In this document: positions 1 through 6,790 of the stretch, one piece after another
Layout: the number at the start of each line of letters is the position of its first letter
How positions within the stretch are numbered: position 1 is the first letter of the stretch
NCBI GenBank assembly: GCA_001805845.1
Contig: MHHA01000016.1
Span: 1 to 7,098 of the forward strand
DNA length: 7,098 nt
From: Omnitrophica WOR_2 bacterium RIFCSPLOWO2_12_FULL_46_30
GTDB lineage: Bacteria; Omnitrophota; Gorgyraeia; Gygaellales; UBA12090
Direction: 5' to 3'
Notes under the pieces: generated by a model
What the model was told of the DNA's origin: nothing
Databases searched by the model: none
What the model saw: only the letters and a program-made list of their open reading frames with translations
Position numbers and translations under genes: made by a program

Positions 1-13
1 ATTGTTTCTTCAT
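1..13 (-). CDS. Possible start of a further gene, running off the left edge
   Basis: On the minus strand an ATG at 13 opens a frame (M-K-K-Q) that leaves the window. AAGGGG, built from the end of the preceding gene's TAA and the bases after it (22-27), lies 8 bases ahead and could serve as its ribosome binding site. The gap of 12 bases and the shared strand fit the tight spacing of the other genes. Only four codons are visible, so the product is unknown. A homologous CNNM protein or a separate continuation of the pathway would be pure speculation. Confidence 0.4.
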
Positions 14-25
14 AATTGTAACCCC

Positions 26-1027
26 TTAGCTTCTCTTTTCTTCAATCTCGCCTACAATCTCCTCAATCAAGTCCTCAAGCGTTACCACTCCCAGAGTTTT
101 CTTATATTCATCAACCACGATGGCCATCTGGATATGTTTAAGCTGAAACTCGCGCAAAAGTTCATTGACCCGCTTGCCGGAAACTACATAATACGCCGGG
201 TGAATCAAATCCGCCAGGATCACCAGGCCTTTGTTGCGCCAGAGATAAAGCAGGTCCCGCGCATAAATGATACCAATGATATTATCAATAGTCCCGTCAT
301 AAACCGGGATACGGGCATGGCCTTCTTCAACTAAGATATCCAAGAGCTTTTCCGCATCAGAAGACCTGTCAATGGCTACCATTTTCTCTTTGGGCACCAT
401 CACTTCGCCTGCCCGGGTATCGCCAAATTCAAATATCTTATGCAGCATCTTTCGTTCTTCGTCAGAGAGAACCCCTTCTTCTTTGCCAATCTCAATCATC
501 AGCTTAAGCTCTTCTTCGCTGATCAGGGGGGAACGCTTCTGGGGATGCGCGCCGAAAAGCTTGAGGATAAAATTGCTGACGCCAATAAAAAAATTTATTA
601 CCGAATCAAAGGCCTTGATAAAAACCTCTAAGATGGGCGCGGTAAATAAAGCCGTCTTCTCCGAATAGCGGATGGCTAAGGTCTTGGGCATAATCTCGCA
701 GGCAATCAATACAAACATCGTTACGCAAAAGGTAGATATTACTACCCCCCAGCTCGCGCCGAATACCTTGACGAATACCACCGTAACTAAACTGGAGATG
801 GCAATATTCACAAAATTATTGCCAATCAATATCGCGGCAACCACCCTGTCTAATTTGGCGCTCAGGCGAAAAACCGAACCCGCTCCCCTTGCGCCCTTAT
901 TCAACAGGTGCCTGGCCCTGATTTTGCTTAAGGCAATTAGAGAGGTTTCGGAGGCGGAAAAAAAGAAGGAAAATATTGCCAATATAATGAGAATTATAAA
1001 AACAGGGATGGATAGGAGGATATGCAT
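26..1027 (-). CDS. CNNM/DUF21-CBS membrane protein (hemolysin/CorC family), short form without C-terminal domain
   Basis: This 333-residue protein belongs to the CNNM family (often annotated hemolysin-related or CorC/HlyC), whose studied members are tied to Mg2+ efflux, probably in exchange for Na+. The DUF21 membrane domain spans about 1-165. It has hydrophobic segments near 5-25, 62-88, 93-112 and 127-158 and the conserved blocks FFSASETSL (22-30), IGNNFVNIA (68-76) and EIMPKTLAIRY (111-121). A linker helix with ISEEELKLMIEIGKEEGVL (169-187) leads to a CBS pair (about 205-265 and 270-325) that includes the usual VMVPKEKM and TLEDLIEEIVGEI. The protein then stops. The roughly 80-residue CorC_HlyC domain that follows in the common 420-450-residue form is absent. 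The start is 2 bases after the mgtE stop, with no clear Shine-Dalgarno. Transport activity and ion are inferred from family only. Confidence 0.9.
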   Translation of the reverse strand: MHILLSIPVFIILIILAIFSFFFSASETSLIALSKIRARHLLNKGARGAGSVFRLSAKLDRVVAAILIGNNFVNIAISSLVTVVFVKVFGASWGVVISTFCVTMFVLIACEIMPKTLAIRYSEKTALFTAPILEVFIKAFDSVINFFIGVSNFILKLFGAHPQKRSPLISEEELKLMIEIGKEEGVLSDEERKMLHKIFEFGDTRAGEVMVPKEKMVAIDRSSDAEKLLDILVEEGHARIPVYDGTIDNIIGIIYARDLLYLWRNKGLVILADLIHPAYYVVSGKRVNELLREFQLKHIQMAIVVDEYKKTLGVVTLEDLIEEIVGEIEEKRS

Positions 1028-1029
1028 TG

Positions 1030-2469
1030 TTAATGCGCTAACGCGGGTATAAATAACTTGGCGATGTTAAAATAAATGATTAAACCCACCACATCAACCA
1101 CGCTGGTTGTAATGGGGCCGGCCAGCACCGCGGGGTCAAAGCCAAGGCGTTTGGAAACCAATGGCAGGCTTATGCCGGTTAGAATGGCTAAAATAACGAT
1201 TGAGGTCAGGGTTAAACCCACAACTATGGAAAGAGAAATATCATTTTGTAACCAAAAGGCGCGCAGGAATGCCACCGCCCCTACGATAAAACTCATCACT
1301 AAGGAAGCCGTCAGTTCCAAACGCACTATCTTCCTGACATTCTTCCACCTGACATCGCCGGTTGCCAGGCCCCTGATAACCGTAATTGAGGCCTGGCTTC
1401 CGGCATTACCTCCGGTGTCTAAGAGCATCGGGATAAAAAAAGTCAATGCCACCACCGTCCCCAAGGCATGTTCAAAGGTCTTTAGGACTGTCCCGGTAAG
1501 AAAGTCAAACATAAGTAAAAATATGAGCCAGCCGGCGCGGCGCCTTACTAACTCTCCAACCGTGGCAGTAGCATAGCGGATTTCCTCGCCGCCCTTAGCT
1601 TCCATCTTGCCAATCTCATATAATTCTTTGGTGGCTTCCTTGTTCATCAAATCTATGACGTCATCAATAGTGATCAGCCCCAATAATTTATTCTCATCAT
1701 CAACCACGGGAGCATCTAACAGGTCATATTTCGCAAATCTTTTGGCTACATCTTCTTTCAACATATGGCAGTCAACCTTAATCGGCTCAACATCAGACAT
1801 AATATCCTTAATCAGCATATCCGCGGGCGCTGAAATCAACATCTGCAGGCTCAACCCTCCGATCAGACGATGCTCGTCATCAGCTACATAAATCGAATAA
1901 AGGTTTGGATATTGGCCGGCTTTACAGCTCTCCTGAAGATGAATGATTGCCTGGCGGGCGGTCATTGTCTTTTTTAACTCCACGAACTCGGTGGTCATAA
2001 TGCCTCCAGCCTGGCCTTCTTTAAAGGTAAGCAGCTTCCTTACGTCATCAACTTCTTCTTTTTTCATTACTAAGAAAAGCTTCTTGACTACCTTCGGTTT
2101 CAGGTCTTTAAAAAGCCTCGCCCGCTCATCAGGAGCCATTTCATTTAAGATAGGGACGACTTCCTGGTTATCAAGATTATTAAGGAGATACGACTGCTCT
2201 TCAAAGCGCAGGTCCTCAAATACCTCAACCGCCTTGCGCGCGCTTAAGAGCCGAAAGATAAGAATCTTTTCCTGCTGGGTGAGCTTGGTCCAGCCTTCAG
2301 CCAAATCAATGGAATGGATATTTTTTAAGAGGTCTCTTGCCTGGGCAAATTCCTTTTTCTCTAAAAATTCCCTTGCCTCCGGCAGAAAGAGCGCAAAGCT
2401 GCTTGGCCTGGATAGAGTTCGCTGCCCGGGGTTATTGTGCGCGCGCTGATGATTGTTGAGCTGATTCAT
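1030..2469 (-). CDS. mgtE: MgtE magnesium channel/transporter
   Basis: MgtE is a dimeric inner-membrane Mg2+ channel whose cytosolic part senses Mg2+ and closes the pore when it is plentiful. The 479 residues show the full plan: an Asn/Gln-rich lead of about 24 residues, an all-helical MgtE_N domain (about 30-145), two CBS domains (about 155-215 and 219-275, each with an hydrophobic-DD pattern), a plug helix, then membrane segments from about 312 after an Arg-rich stretch (R309-R311). The pore signature LLDTGGNAGSQA (349-360) is intact. D459, in SVVDVVGL 20 residues from the end, should be the conserved pore aspartate (Asp432 in Thermus MgtE). The start is the ATG that overlaps the M16 stop (ATGA). 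No Shine-Dalgarno is obvious, so translation is probably coupled. The next gene, a CNNM protein, begins 2 bases after its stop. No Mg2+ riboswitch precedes it, so control is probably at the protein level. Confidence 0.95.
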   Translation of the reverse strand: MNQLNNHQRAHNNPGQRTLSRPSSFALFLPEAREFLEKKEFAQARDLLKNIHSIDLAEGWTKLTQQEKILIFRLLSARKAVEVFEDLRFEEQSYLLNNLDNQEVVPILNEMAPDERARLFKDLKPKVVKKLFLVMKKEEVDDVRKLLTFKEGQAGGIMTTEFVELKKTMTARQAIIHLQESCKAGQYPNLYSIYVADDEHRLIGGLSLQMLISAPADMLIKDIMSDVEPIKVDCHMLKEDVAKRFAKYDLLDAPVVDDENKLLGLITIDDVIDLMNKEATKELYEIGKMEAKGGEEIRYATATVGELVRRRAGWLIFLLMFDFLTGTVLKTFEHALGTVVALTFFIPMLLDTGGNAGSQASITVIRGLATGDVRWKNVRKIVRLELTASLVMSFIVGAVAFLRAFWLQNDISLSIVVGLTLTSIVILAILTGISLPLVSKRLGFDPAVLAGPITTSVVDVVGLIIYFNIAKLFIPALAH

Positions 2470-3731
2470 TCTAACAAACGGGCAATTTCTGCCTGTTCTT
2501 TCTCCTTCTGGGGGCCGATAATGGCTAAACTCAAAGAGCGGCCCTTGAAGATATCCCCGGCTACCCTTAATAAATCATCAATAGTTACTTTGTTTATTTC
2601 TTTTAAAATTTCATCTGCGCTTTTTATTTTTCTTAAGGCGGTCTCCTGCTCCCCCATCCAGAGCATATGGTCAAGGGTATCCTCTAAGCTCATCAAGAGC
2701 TGTCCGGTATAATATTCCTTGGCGCGCGCAAATTCATTTTTAGCTACGGGGGACTTGGTAATTCTGCGCATTTCCTTTAATATTGCGGAAATTGCCGTGA
2801 ACACCTTATGGTTATCCACTCCCGCGTGAACAAAAAATGCCCCGCTATCGTTAAAATATCTGGGCTGAGTCCCTATCTCATAGGCCAGCCCCTTCTTGTC
2901 ACGGATTTCACTAAAGAGCCGGCTGGACATATTCGCGCCCAGAATAATGTGCAGTAGGCCTACCGTATGCCTGTCCGGATGCTCTCGCCTGTATGAATGA
3001 TACCCCATTGCCAAGTGGCTCTGCTGTGTATCCTTATAAAAAAACCTGCTGCGCGGCTTTGCCTGATTAATCTGGACCTTCTTGAAATTTGTATTTGCTT
3101 TGGCCCTGGCTTTAGAGAAGAGCCTTGATAACTCATCAAGCAGTCTTTGGTGTTCTATATTCCCGCAGACCGAGACCACAATATTTGCCGGATGATAGAA
3201 CTGGCGTTTGAAATCGGCAATCCTGGACTGTTTTAAGCCGCTTACCGAATCTAAAGTCCCGGCAAGATTCATCCCTAAGGGATGCCCGGGCCAGAGCAGT
3301 TCATCCAATAGTTCATTCACGTATGCCTGCGGCAGGTCGCGGTACATCTTGATTTCTTCCAGGATTACTGATTTTTCCTTTTTCAGGTCATGCTTAGCCA
3401 GAAGCGGCTCTAAAACCATATCGGATAAAATATCCAGGGCCAGCATCAGGTGCTTGGAAATAATCTTGGTTAAATAACAGGTAAACTCTTCTGAGGTAAA
3501 ACCGTTGAGCGAGCCGCCCAGCCCCTCTATGGTTTCCTTAATACTGCGCGCCGAATATTTCTTGGTTCCCTTAAAACAAAGATGCTCTAATACATGGGCA
3601 ATGCCTTTATTGGCTTTATGCTCATATCTTCCGCCGACGCCGAGCCAGATTCCCACGGATGCGGAATTTCTCTGCGGCATTTTATGGGTGACTAATCTTA
3701 AGCCGTTAGCTAATGCGCTCTTTTCGTACAT
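2466..3731 (-). CDS. M16 family zinc metallopeptidase (pitrilysin/MPP-like)
   Basis: This 421-residue protein matches the single-chain bacterial processing-peptidase type of family M16. It has two related halves that close like a clamshell around a peptide. The inverted zinc motif HxxEH is present as HVLEH: H46 and H50 bind zinc and E49 is catalytic. E126 in SVILEEI lies exactly 76 residues after H50, as expected for the third ligand. The flanking AHVLEHLCFKGT and GGSLNGFTSEEFTCY are typical. The second half carries SSRLFSEIRDKKGLAYEIG, with the R277/Y284 pair that normally contacts substrate. No signal peptide is seen, so it should act in the cytoplasm on short or unfolded peptides; the natural substrate is unknown. 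It overlaps trpA by 26 bases, and its TGA overlaps the mgtE start as ATGA. It has all the catalytic residues, so it is predicted to be active rather than a non-catalytic partner subunit. Confidence 0.93.
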   Translation of the reverse strand: MYEKSALANGLRLVTHKMPQRNSASVGIWLGVGGRYEHKANKGIAHVLEHLCFKGTKKYSARSIKETIEGLGGSLNGFTSEEFTCYLTKIISKHLMLALDILSDMVLEPLLAKHDLKKEKSVILEEIKMYRDLPQAYVNELLDELLWPGHPLGMNLAGTLDSVSGLKQSRIADFKRQFYHPANIVVSVCGNIEHQRLLDELSRLFSKARAKANTNFKKVQINQAKPRSRFFYKDTQQSHLAMGYHSYRREHPDRHTVGLLHIILGANMSSRLFSEIRDKKGLAYEIGTQPRYFNDSGAFFVHAGVDNHKVFTAISAILKEMRRITKSPVAKNEFARAKEYYTGQLLMSLEDTLDHMLWMGEQETALRKIKSADEILKEINKVTIDDLLRVAGDIFKGRSLSLAIIGPQKEKEQAEIARLLE

Positions 3732-4509
3732 CTAAACCCTCAACAAACCTGCCCACCTTCTTAACCAAGTCCTTTTTCCCGAGATTATCCCGGATTACCC
3801 TGATTACCGCGCTTCCCACAATTGCGCCGTCGGCAATCTTAAAAACCTGAGCTATATGCCTGGCTTGAGAAATGCCAAACCCCACACATAAAGGTTTTTG
3901 GGTATATTTTTTTATCTTAAGAATATTTTGCCTTAAGTCCGCGGATAAGTTTTCACGCGCGCCGGTAACGCCGGTTAAGGAGACATAATAAATAAAGCCG
4001 CTGGATACTTTGCTTATGTATTTAATTCTTTCCGGAGAACTGGTAGGCGACAAGAAAAATATGGTTTTCAGACCTTGTTTTCCGGCTAAGGATAACAGCC
4101 AGCTGTCCTCTTCCGGAGGCAGGTCGGGAATAATGATTCCATCCGCGCCGGCCTGGACCGCCTCACTGACAAAGCGGACCTGGCCATAGGAAAAAATAGG
4201 ATTGTAATAACCCATAAGGCAAAGCGGTATCTGCGTCTTTTTTCTCAAGGACTTCACTAATGAAAATATGGCCGGCAGATTGACTTTCTTCTTAAGCGCG
4301 TCCTCAGAGGCCGCCTGAATTATCGGCCCGTCTGCCAGAGGGTCGGAAAAAGGGATGCCTAATTCAATAATGTCTACGCCTCTTCCTTCTAATTCCAGGA
4401 CCAACTTTTCCGTTATACTTAACTCAGGGAAACCGCAGGTTAAATACACGATGAGCGCCTTTTGTCCCTTAGCTTTCAGTTCTCTGAACTTCTGGTCTAT
4501 CCTGTTCAT
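3706..4509 (-). CDS. trpA: Tryptophan synthase alpha chain
   Basis: TrpA cleaves indole-3-glycerol phosphate to indole and glyceraldehyde-3-phosphate; indole is then channelled to TrpB. The protein has 267 residues, the usual length for this TIM barrel. The two catalytic acids sit at the same numbers as in the Salmonella enzyme: E49 in DIIELGIPFSDP and D60 in LADGP. Other family blocks are LMGYYNPIFSYG (98-109), GIIIPDLPPEE (124-134), YYVSLTGVTGAR (174-185) for loop 6, and the phosphate-binding VGFGIS (209-214) and VGSAVI (231-236). No key residue is missing. The start codon overlaps the trpB stop by one base and lacks a strong ribosome site of its own, which fits coupling. The 3' end runs 26 bases into the next gene in another frame. 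A functional alpha subunit is near certain. Confidence 0.97.
   Translation of the reverse strand: MNRIDQKFRELKAKGQKALIVYLTCGFPELSITEKLVLELEGRGVDIIELGIPFSDPLADGPIIQAASEDALKKKVNLPAIFSLVKSLRKKTQIPLCLMGYYNPIFSYGQVRFVSEAVQAGADGIIIPDLPPEEDSWLLSLAGKQGLKTIFFLSPTSSPERIKYISKVSSGFIYYVSLTGVTGARENLSADLRQNILKIKKYTQKPLCVGFGISQARHIAQVFKIADGAIVGSAVIRVIRDNLGKKDLVKKVGRFVEGLDVRKERIS
3737..3741 (-). promoter_or_regulatory. Ribosome binding site of the M16 peptidase gene, inside trpA
   Basis: On the minus strand GAGGG lies 5 bases before the ATG at 3731, within the last codons of trpA. In the M16 frame the codon just before this ATG is TAG, so the protein cannot begin further upstream. The start is therefore well fixed even though it lies within trpA. 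Confidence 0.7.
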
Positions 4510-5693
4510 TATAACTTAAAATATTCCCTTATTATGCCGATATCCTTGTCGCCTCTTCCGGATAGGCATAATACAACGAGCTTTTTAGTCCTTACCTGCG
4601 CGGCTAATACTTTAAGATAATACAGCGCATGGGCCGGCTCAAGCGCGGGAATAATCCCTTCGCTCTCAGAAAGCAGTTTCAGGCCTTGGAGGGCTTGGGC
4701 ATCGGTAACGGCTGCGTATTGAGCCCGTTTTATCTTTTTGTAATAGCTATGCTCTGGCCCCACCCCGGGATAATCAAGCCCGGCGGCTATTGAATGGGCA
4801 ATGGCAATCTGTCCATCCTTATCCTGCAGGAGGAAACTTTTTGAGCCGTGCAATACCCCGATCCTTCCTTTATTTAAGGTAGCCGCATAGCGGGAGGTAT
4901 GTAATCCCAATCCGCCTGCCTCAACTCCGATAAATCTCACCTTCTTATCTTTAAAAAAAGTATGAAACAAACCCATTGCATTGCTTCCGCCGCCCACACA
5001 GGCAACTAAGTAATCCGGAAGGCGGCCTGCTGATTTTAAGATCTGCCTTCTTGTTTCTCTACCGATTATACTCTGGAAGTCCCTGACCATCATTGGATAA
5101 GGGTGGGGCCCTGCCACCGAGCCGATGATATAATGGGTATTTCGGACATTGGTTGCCCAGTCCCTGATTGCCTCGTTCATCGCGTCTTTTAAGGTCTTGC
5201 TTCCGGATTTTACCGGAATGACCCGCGCCCCTAAGAGTTTCATCCGAAAGACATTTAACTCCTGGCGCCGGATATCTTCCTCACCCATAAAGATATCGCA
5301 CTCAAGCCCAAAAAGGCCGGCGGCAGTTGCCGTAGCCACGCCATGCTGGCCTGCGCCGGTTTCAGCAATCACCCGGCGCTTACCCATCCGGACAGCGAGT
5401 AAACCCTGGGCTATGGTATTATTTATTTTATGCGCTCCGGTATGCAAAAGGTCTTCGCGCTTAAGGTAAATTTTTAATTTTCCGCCCAGGGCCCTGCTTA
5501 AATTATCAGCCGGATATAATGGGGTGGGCCTGCCGCAATAGGAAGCAAGGTAACCGCTTAGTTCTCTCTGGAATGCTTTATCCTTTTTTGCCTTGCGGTA
5601 TTCTTTTTCTAAGCAATCCAGAGCAGAGATTAATACCTCGGGGACAAACCTTCCCCCGAAGCCGTTAAAATGTCCGGATTTATCGGGAAGCAT
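4509..5693 (-). CDS. trpB: Tryptophan synthase beta chain
   Basis: TrpB condenses indole with L-serine to give L-tryptophan, using PLP, in the cytoplasmic alpha2-beta2 complex. The protein has 394 residues, the normal length of the TrpB1 type. It begins with the usual GFGGRFVPE near residue 11. K89 in HTGAHKINN is the PLP lysine, E111 in ETGAGQHG is the catalytic acid, and GGGSNA (234-239) binds the PLP phosphate. The segment around LDYPGVGPEHS (306-316) and the closing SGRGDKD (378-384) are also intact, so the enzyme should be active. The ATG at 5693 gives a standard N-terminus. There is no good Shine-Dalgarno before it, and no alternative start was seen in the spacer although the frame stays open. 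Its TAA shares one base with the trpA start (TAATG), which indicates coupled translation and equal subunit supply. Unlike classical trp operons, htpX sits upstream instead of trpF or trpC. Confidence 0.97.
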   Translation of the reverse strand: MLPDKSGHFNGFGGRFVPEVLISALDCLEKEYRKAKKDKAFQRELSGYLASYCGRPTPLYPADNLSRALGGKLKIYLKREDLLHTGAHKINNTIAQGLLAVRMGKRRVIAETGAGQHGVATATAAGLFGLECDIFMGEEDIRRQELNVFRMKLLGARVIPVKSGSKTLKDAMNEAIRDWATNVRNTHYIIGSVAGPHPYPMMVRDFQSIIGRETRRQILKSAGRLPDYLVACVGGGSNAMGLFHTFFKDKKVRFIGVEAGGLGLHTSRYAATLNKGRIGVLHGSKSFLLQDKDGQIAIAHSIAAGLDYPGVGPEHSYYKKIKRAQYAAVTDAQALQGLKLLSESEGIIPALEPAHALYYLKVLAAQVRTKKLVVLCLSGRGDKDIGIIREYFKL

Positions 5694-5761
5694 ATTGTGT
5701 ACTGTAGTAATGATAAAGAATTCTTTTAAGCGAGCATACGGAGCGCAGGAGCACGTTAAGG
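5694..5761 (-). other. htpX-trpB spacer, no clear signal
   Basis: This 68-base stretch separates the htpX TAG from the trpB ATG. The half next to htpX is GC-rich and on the plus strand carries three GAGC words spaced 8-9 bases apart (5732, 5741, 5749). The half next to trpB is AT-rich and contains the perfect 12-base palindrome AAAGAATTCTTT (5715-5726). I find no Shine-Dalgarno close to the trpB ATG, no hairpin plus T-run that would make a terminator, no tryptophan codons that would suggest a leader peptide, and no convincing -35/-10 pair. Read-through from htpX is the simplest reading, but a weak trpB promoter here cannot be excluded. Confidence 0.4.
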
Positions 5762-6739
5762 CTAACCTTTCTGTTGGTATGCTGATAATTGCTTGATTCG
5801 TTTAAGCATATTCGGGTGGGTGCTCATTACTTCTAACAACCGCTCGGGGAAACCAATGTTCAATCTTTTTGAACTTAAGACGGCCAGCTCATCAGTATCT
5901 ATTGTTCCTGACTTATCCAAATCTAACTGGCGCAATTCCTTAATTTCATTCAAGGCGCAGGAAGGGTCGTTAACAAAAAAGGCCTTTAGCCCTTCAACCT
6001 GCCTTAAACTCTCTTTATCAACCCGCAGCGAACCATAGACTAACTTATACAAAGCTGAAGCCAAATTGTTTGGCGCGCATCCTAAAGATACAGCGCCTCT
6101 ATCGGCAAAATACTCCCTGATTCTTGAACCGTAGAGAACCAAAAGATTGGTGATAAAATAAAAAAGCATTGCCGCCATCCCGATAAGCGCTGCGCTATTG
6201 CCTTCGCCTCTCCTTTGCGCAGGGCGTCTATAATAAAGGTTGCTCACCGCAATATGATAAAGCACCAGCGGTATCACTGAAAGCAGAGTTATGGTAAGCA
6301 CATCCCTGTTTTTAAGGTGAGAGAGTTCATGAGCCAAAACCGCGCGCAGCTCATCTTCGCTTAATAAATTCATAATCCCCCTGGTAACGCATACCCTGCC
6401 GTCTGATTTCCATCTGCCAAAGGCAAAGGCATTGGGGATGCCGATATCGGCAATGCCTATCCGAGGCATCGGTATCCTGGCATGGTCAGCTAACTCTTTC
6501 ACCATTGAGTAAAGCTCAGCTTCTTCCTTGTCTGAAACATACCTTATGCGCATCTGCCATTCTATAAGCTTCGGCCCTACCATATACTGGATGAACATCA
6601 TTACCAGCGCAATCAATAGGTATGTCCAGAAATTGACAATACCCAAATGAGCCGCTACCATAACCACGAGCCCATAGACAATGCTAAACAAAATTGCCAC
6701 TAACAGCCACATCCTTAATTTTAACCAGAATACCGACAT
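5762..6739 (-). CDS. htpX: HtpX-like M48 membrane zinc metalloprotease with an EF-hand-type loop
   Basis: This is a 325-residue integral membrane peptidase of family M48 (HtpX/Ste24-like), which in other bacteria degrades damaged membrane proteins. Numbering is from the ATG at 6739. Two hydrophobic segments (about 10-32 and 35-55) precede the catalytic region. The zinc motif is HELSH, with ligands H137 and H141 and catalytic E138. Two more membrane segments follow (about 148-169 and 184-205), then the REYFADRGAV block whose E209 should be the third ligand. The order and length match HtpX. The C-terminal region ends with the family's STHPNMLKRI segment. Between these lies a perfect 12-residue EF-hand-like loop, D273 to E284 (DLDKSGTIDTDE), with acidic or hydroxyl residues at positions 1, 3, 5, 9 and 12 and Gly at 6. 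This suggests Ca2+ binding, but I cannot tell whether it is general in this subfamily. The gene has a strong promoter and ribosome site. TrpB starts 68 bases downstream. An HtpX paralogue with another name is possible. Confidence 0.9.
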   Translation of the reverse strand: MSVFWLKLRMWLLVAILFSIVYGLVVMVAAHLGIVNFWTYLLIALVMMFIQYMVGPKLIEWQMRIRYVSDKEEAELYSMVKELADHARIPMPRIGIADIGIPNAFAFGRWKSDGRVCVTRGIMNLLSEDELRAVLAHELSHLKNRDVLTITLLSVIPLVLYHIAVSNLYYRRPAQRRGEGNSAALIGMAAMLFYFITNLLVLYGSRIREYFADRGAVSLGCAPNNLASALYKLVYGSLRVDKESLRQVEGLKAFFVNDPSCALNEIKELRQLDLDKSGTIDTDELAVLSSKRLNIGFPERLLEVMSTHPNMLKRIKQLSAYQQKG

Positions 6740-6744
6740 ATCAA

Positions 6745-6752
6745 CCACCTCC
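6745..6752 (-). promoter_or_regulatory. Strong Shine-Dalgarno that fixes the htpX start
   Basis: On the minus strand GGAGGTGG lies 5 bases before an ATG at 6739. A longer frame could begin with GTG at 6748, but that GTG sits inside the Shine-Dalgarno itself and has no site of its own in front of it. The ATG at 6739 is therefore the better start. Confidence 0.85.
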
Positions 6753-6762
6753 GTGTAGATTC

Positions 6763-6790
6763 ATTATAACAAAACCTCACATAATTTCAA
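6763..6790 (-). promoter_or_regulatory. Sigma-70-type promoter ahead of htpX
   Basis: Read on the minus strand, a -35 box TTGAAA (6785-6790) is followed by a 16-base spacer and a consensus -10 box TATAAT (6763-6768). The -10 is preceded by TG one base away (TGTTATAAT), which makes it an extended -10. Transcription would start near 6756, leaving a leader of under 20 bases before the htpX start codon. The -35 box overlaps the TGA of the upstream nitroreductase gene. This is the only near-consensus promoter noticed in the window by eye, and the genes downstream are close packed, so it probably drives htpX and possibly the whole row. The sequence match is direct; activity is inferred. Confidence 0.75.

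Noticed and set aside
1015..1033. Plus-strand AGGAGG followed closely by ATG at 1022, resembling a perfect translation start
   Set aside because: The frame is ATG-CAT-TGT-TAA, only three codons, and it lies opposite the start of the CNNM gene. Coincidence.
1943..2449. Long open frame of 168 codons on the plus strand opposite mgtE (also 1076-1576 and 672-1052)
   Set aside because: These lie antisense to conserved, full-length transporter genes, have Ser/Thr/Arg-rich sequences without recognisable motifs, and lack promoters. They are shadows of the minus-strand codons.
4509..4514. TATAAT on the minus strand at the trpB/trpA junction, possible promoter for trpA
   Set aside because: It overlaps the stop/start codons themselves, and the hexamer 17 bases upstream (CATAAT) does not resemble a -35 box.
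5694..5761. Tryptophan attenuator, T-box or terminator before trpB
   Set aside because: There are no Trp codons, no leader frame, no stable hairpin and no T-run. The only self-complementary element is a short AT-rich palindrome.
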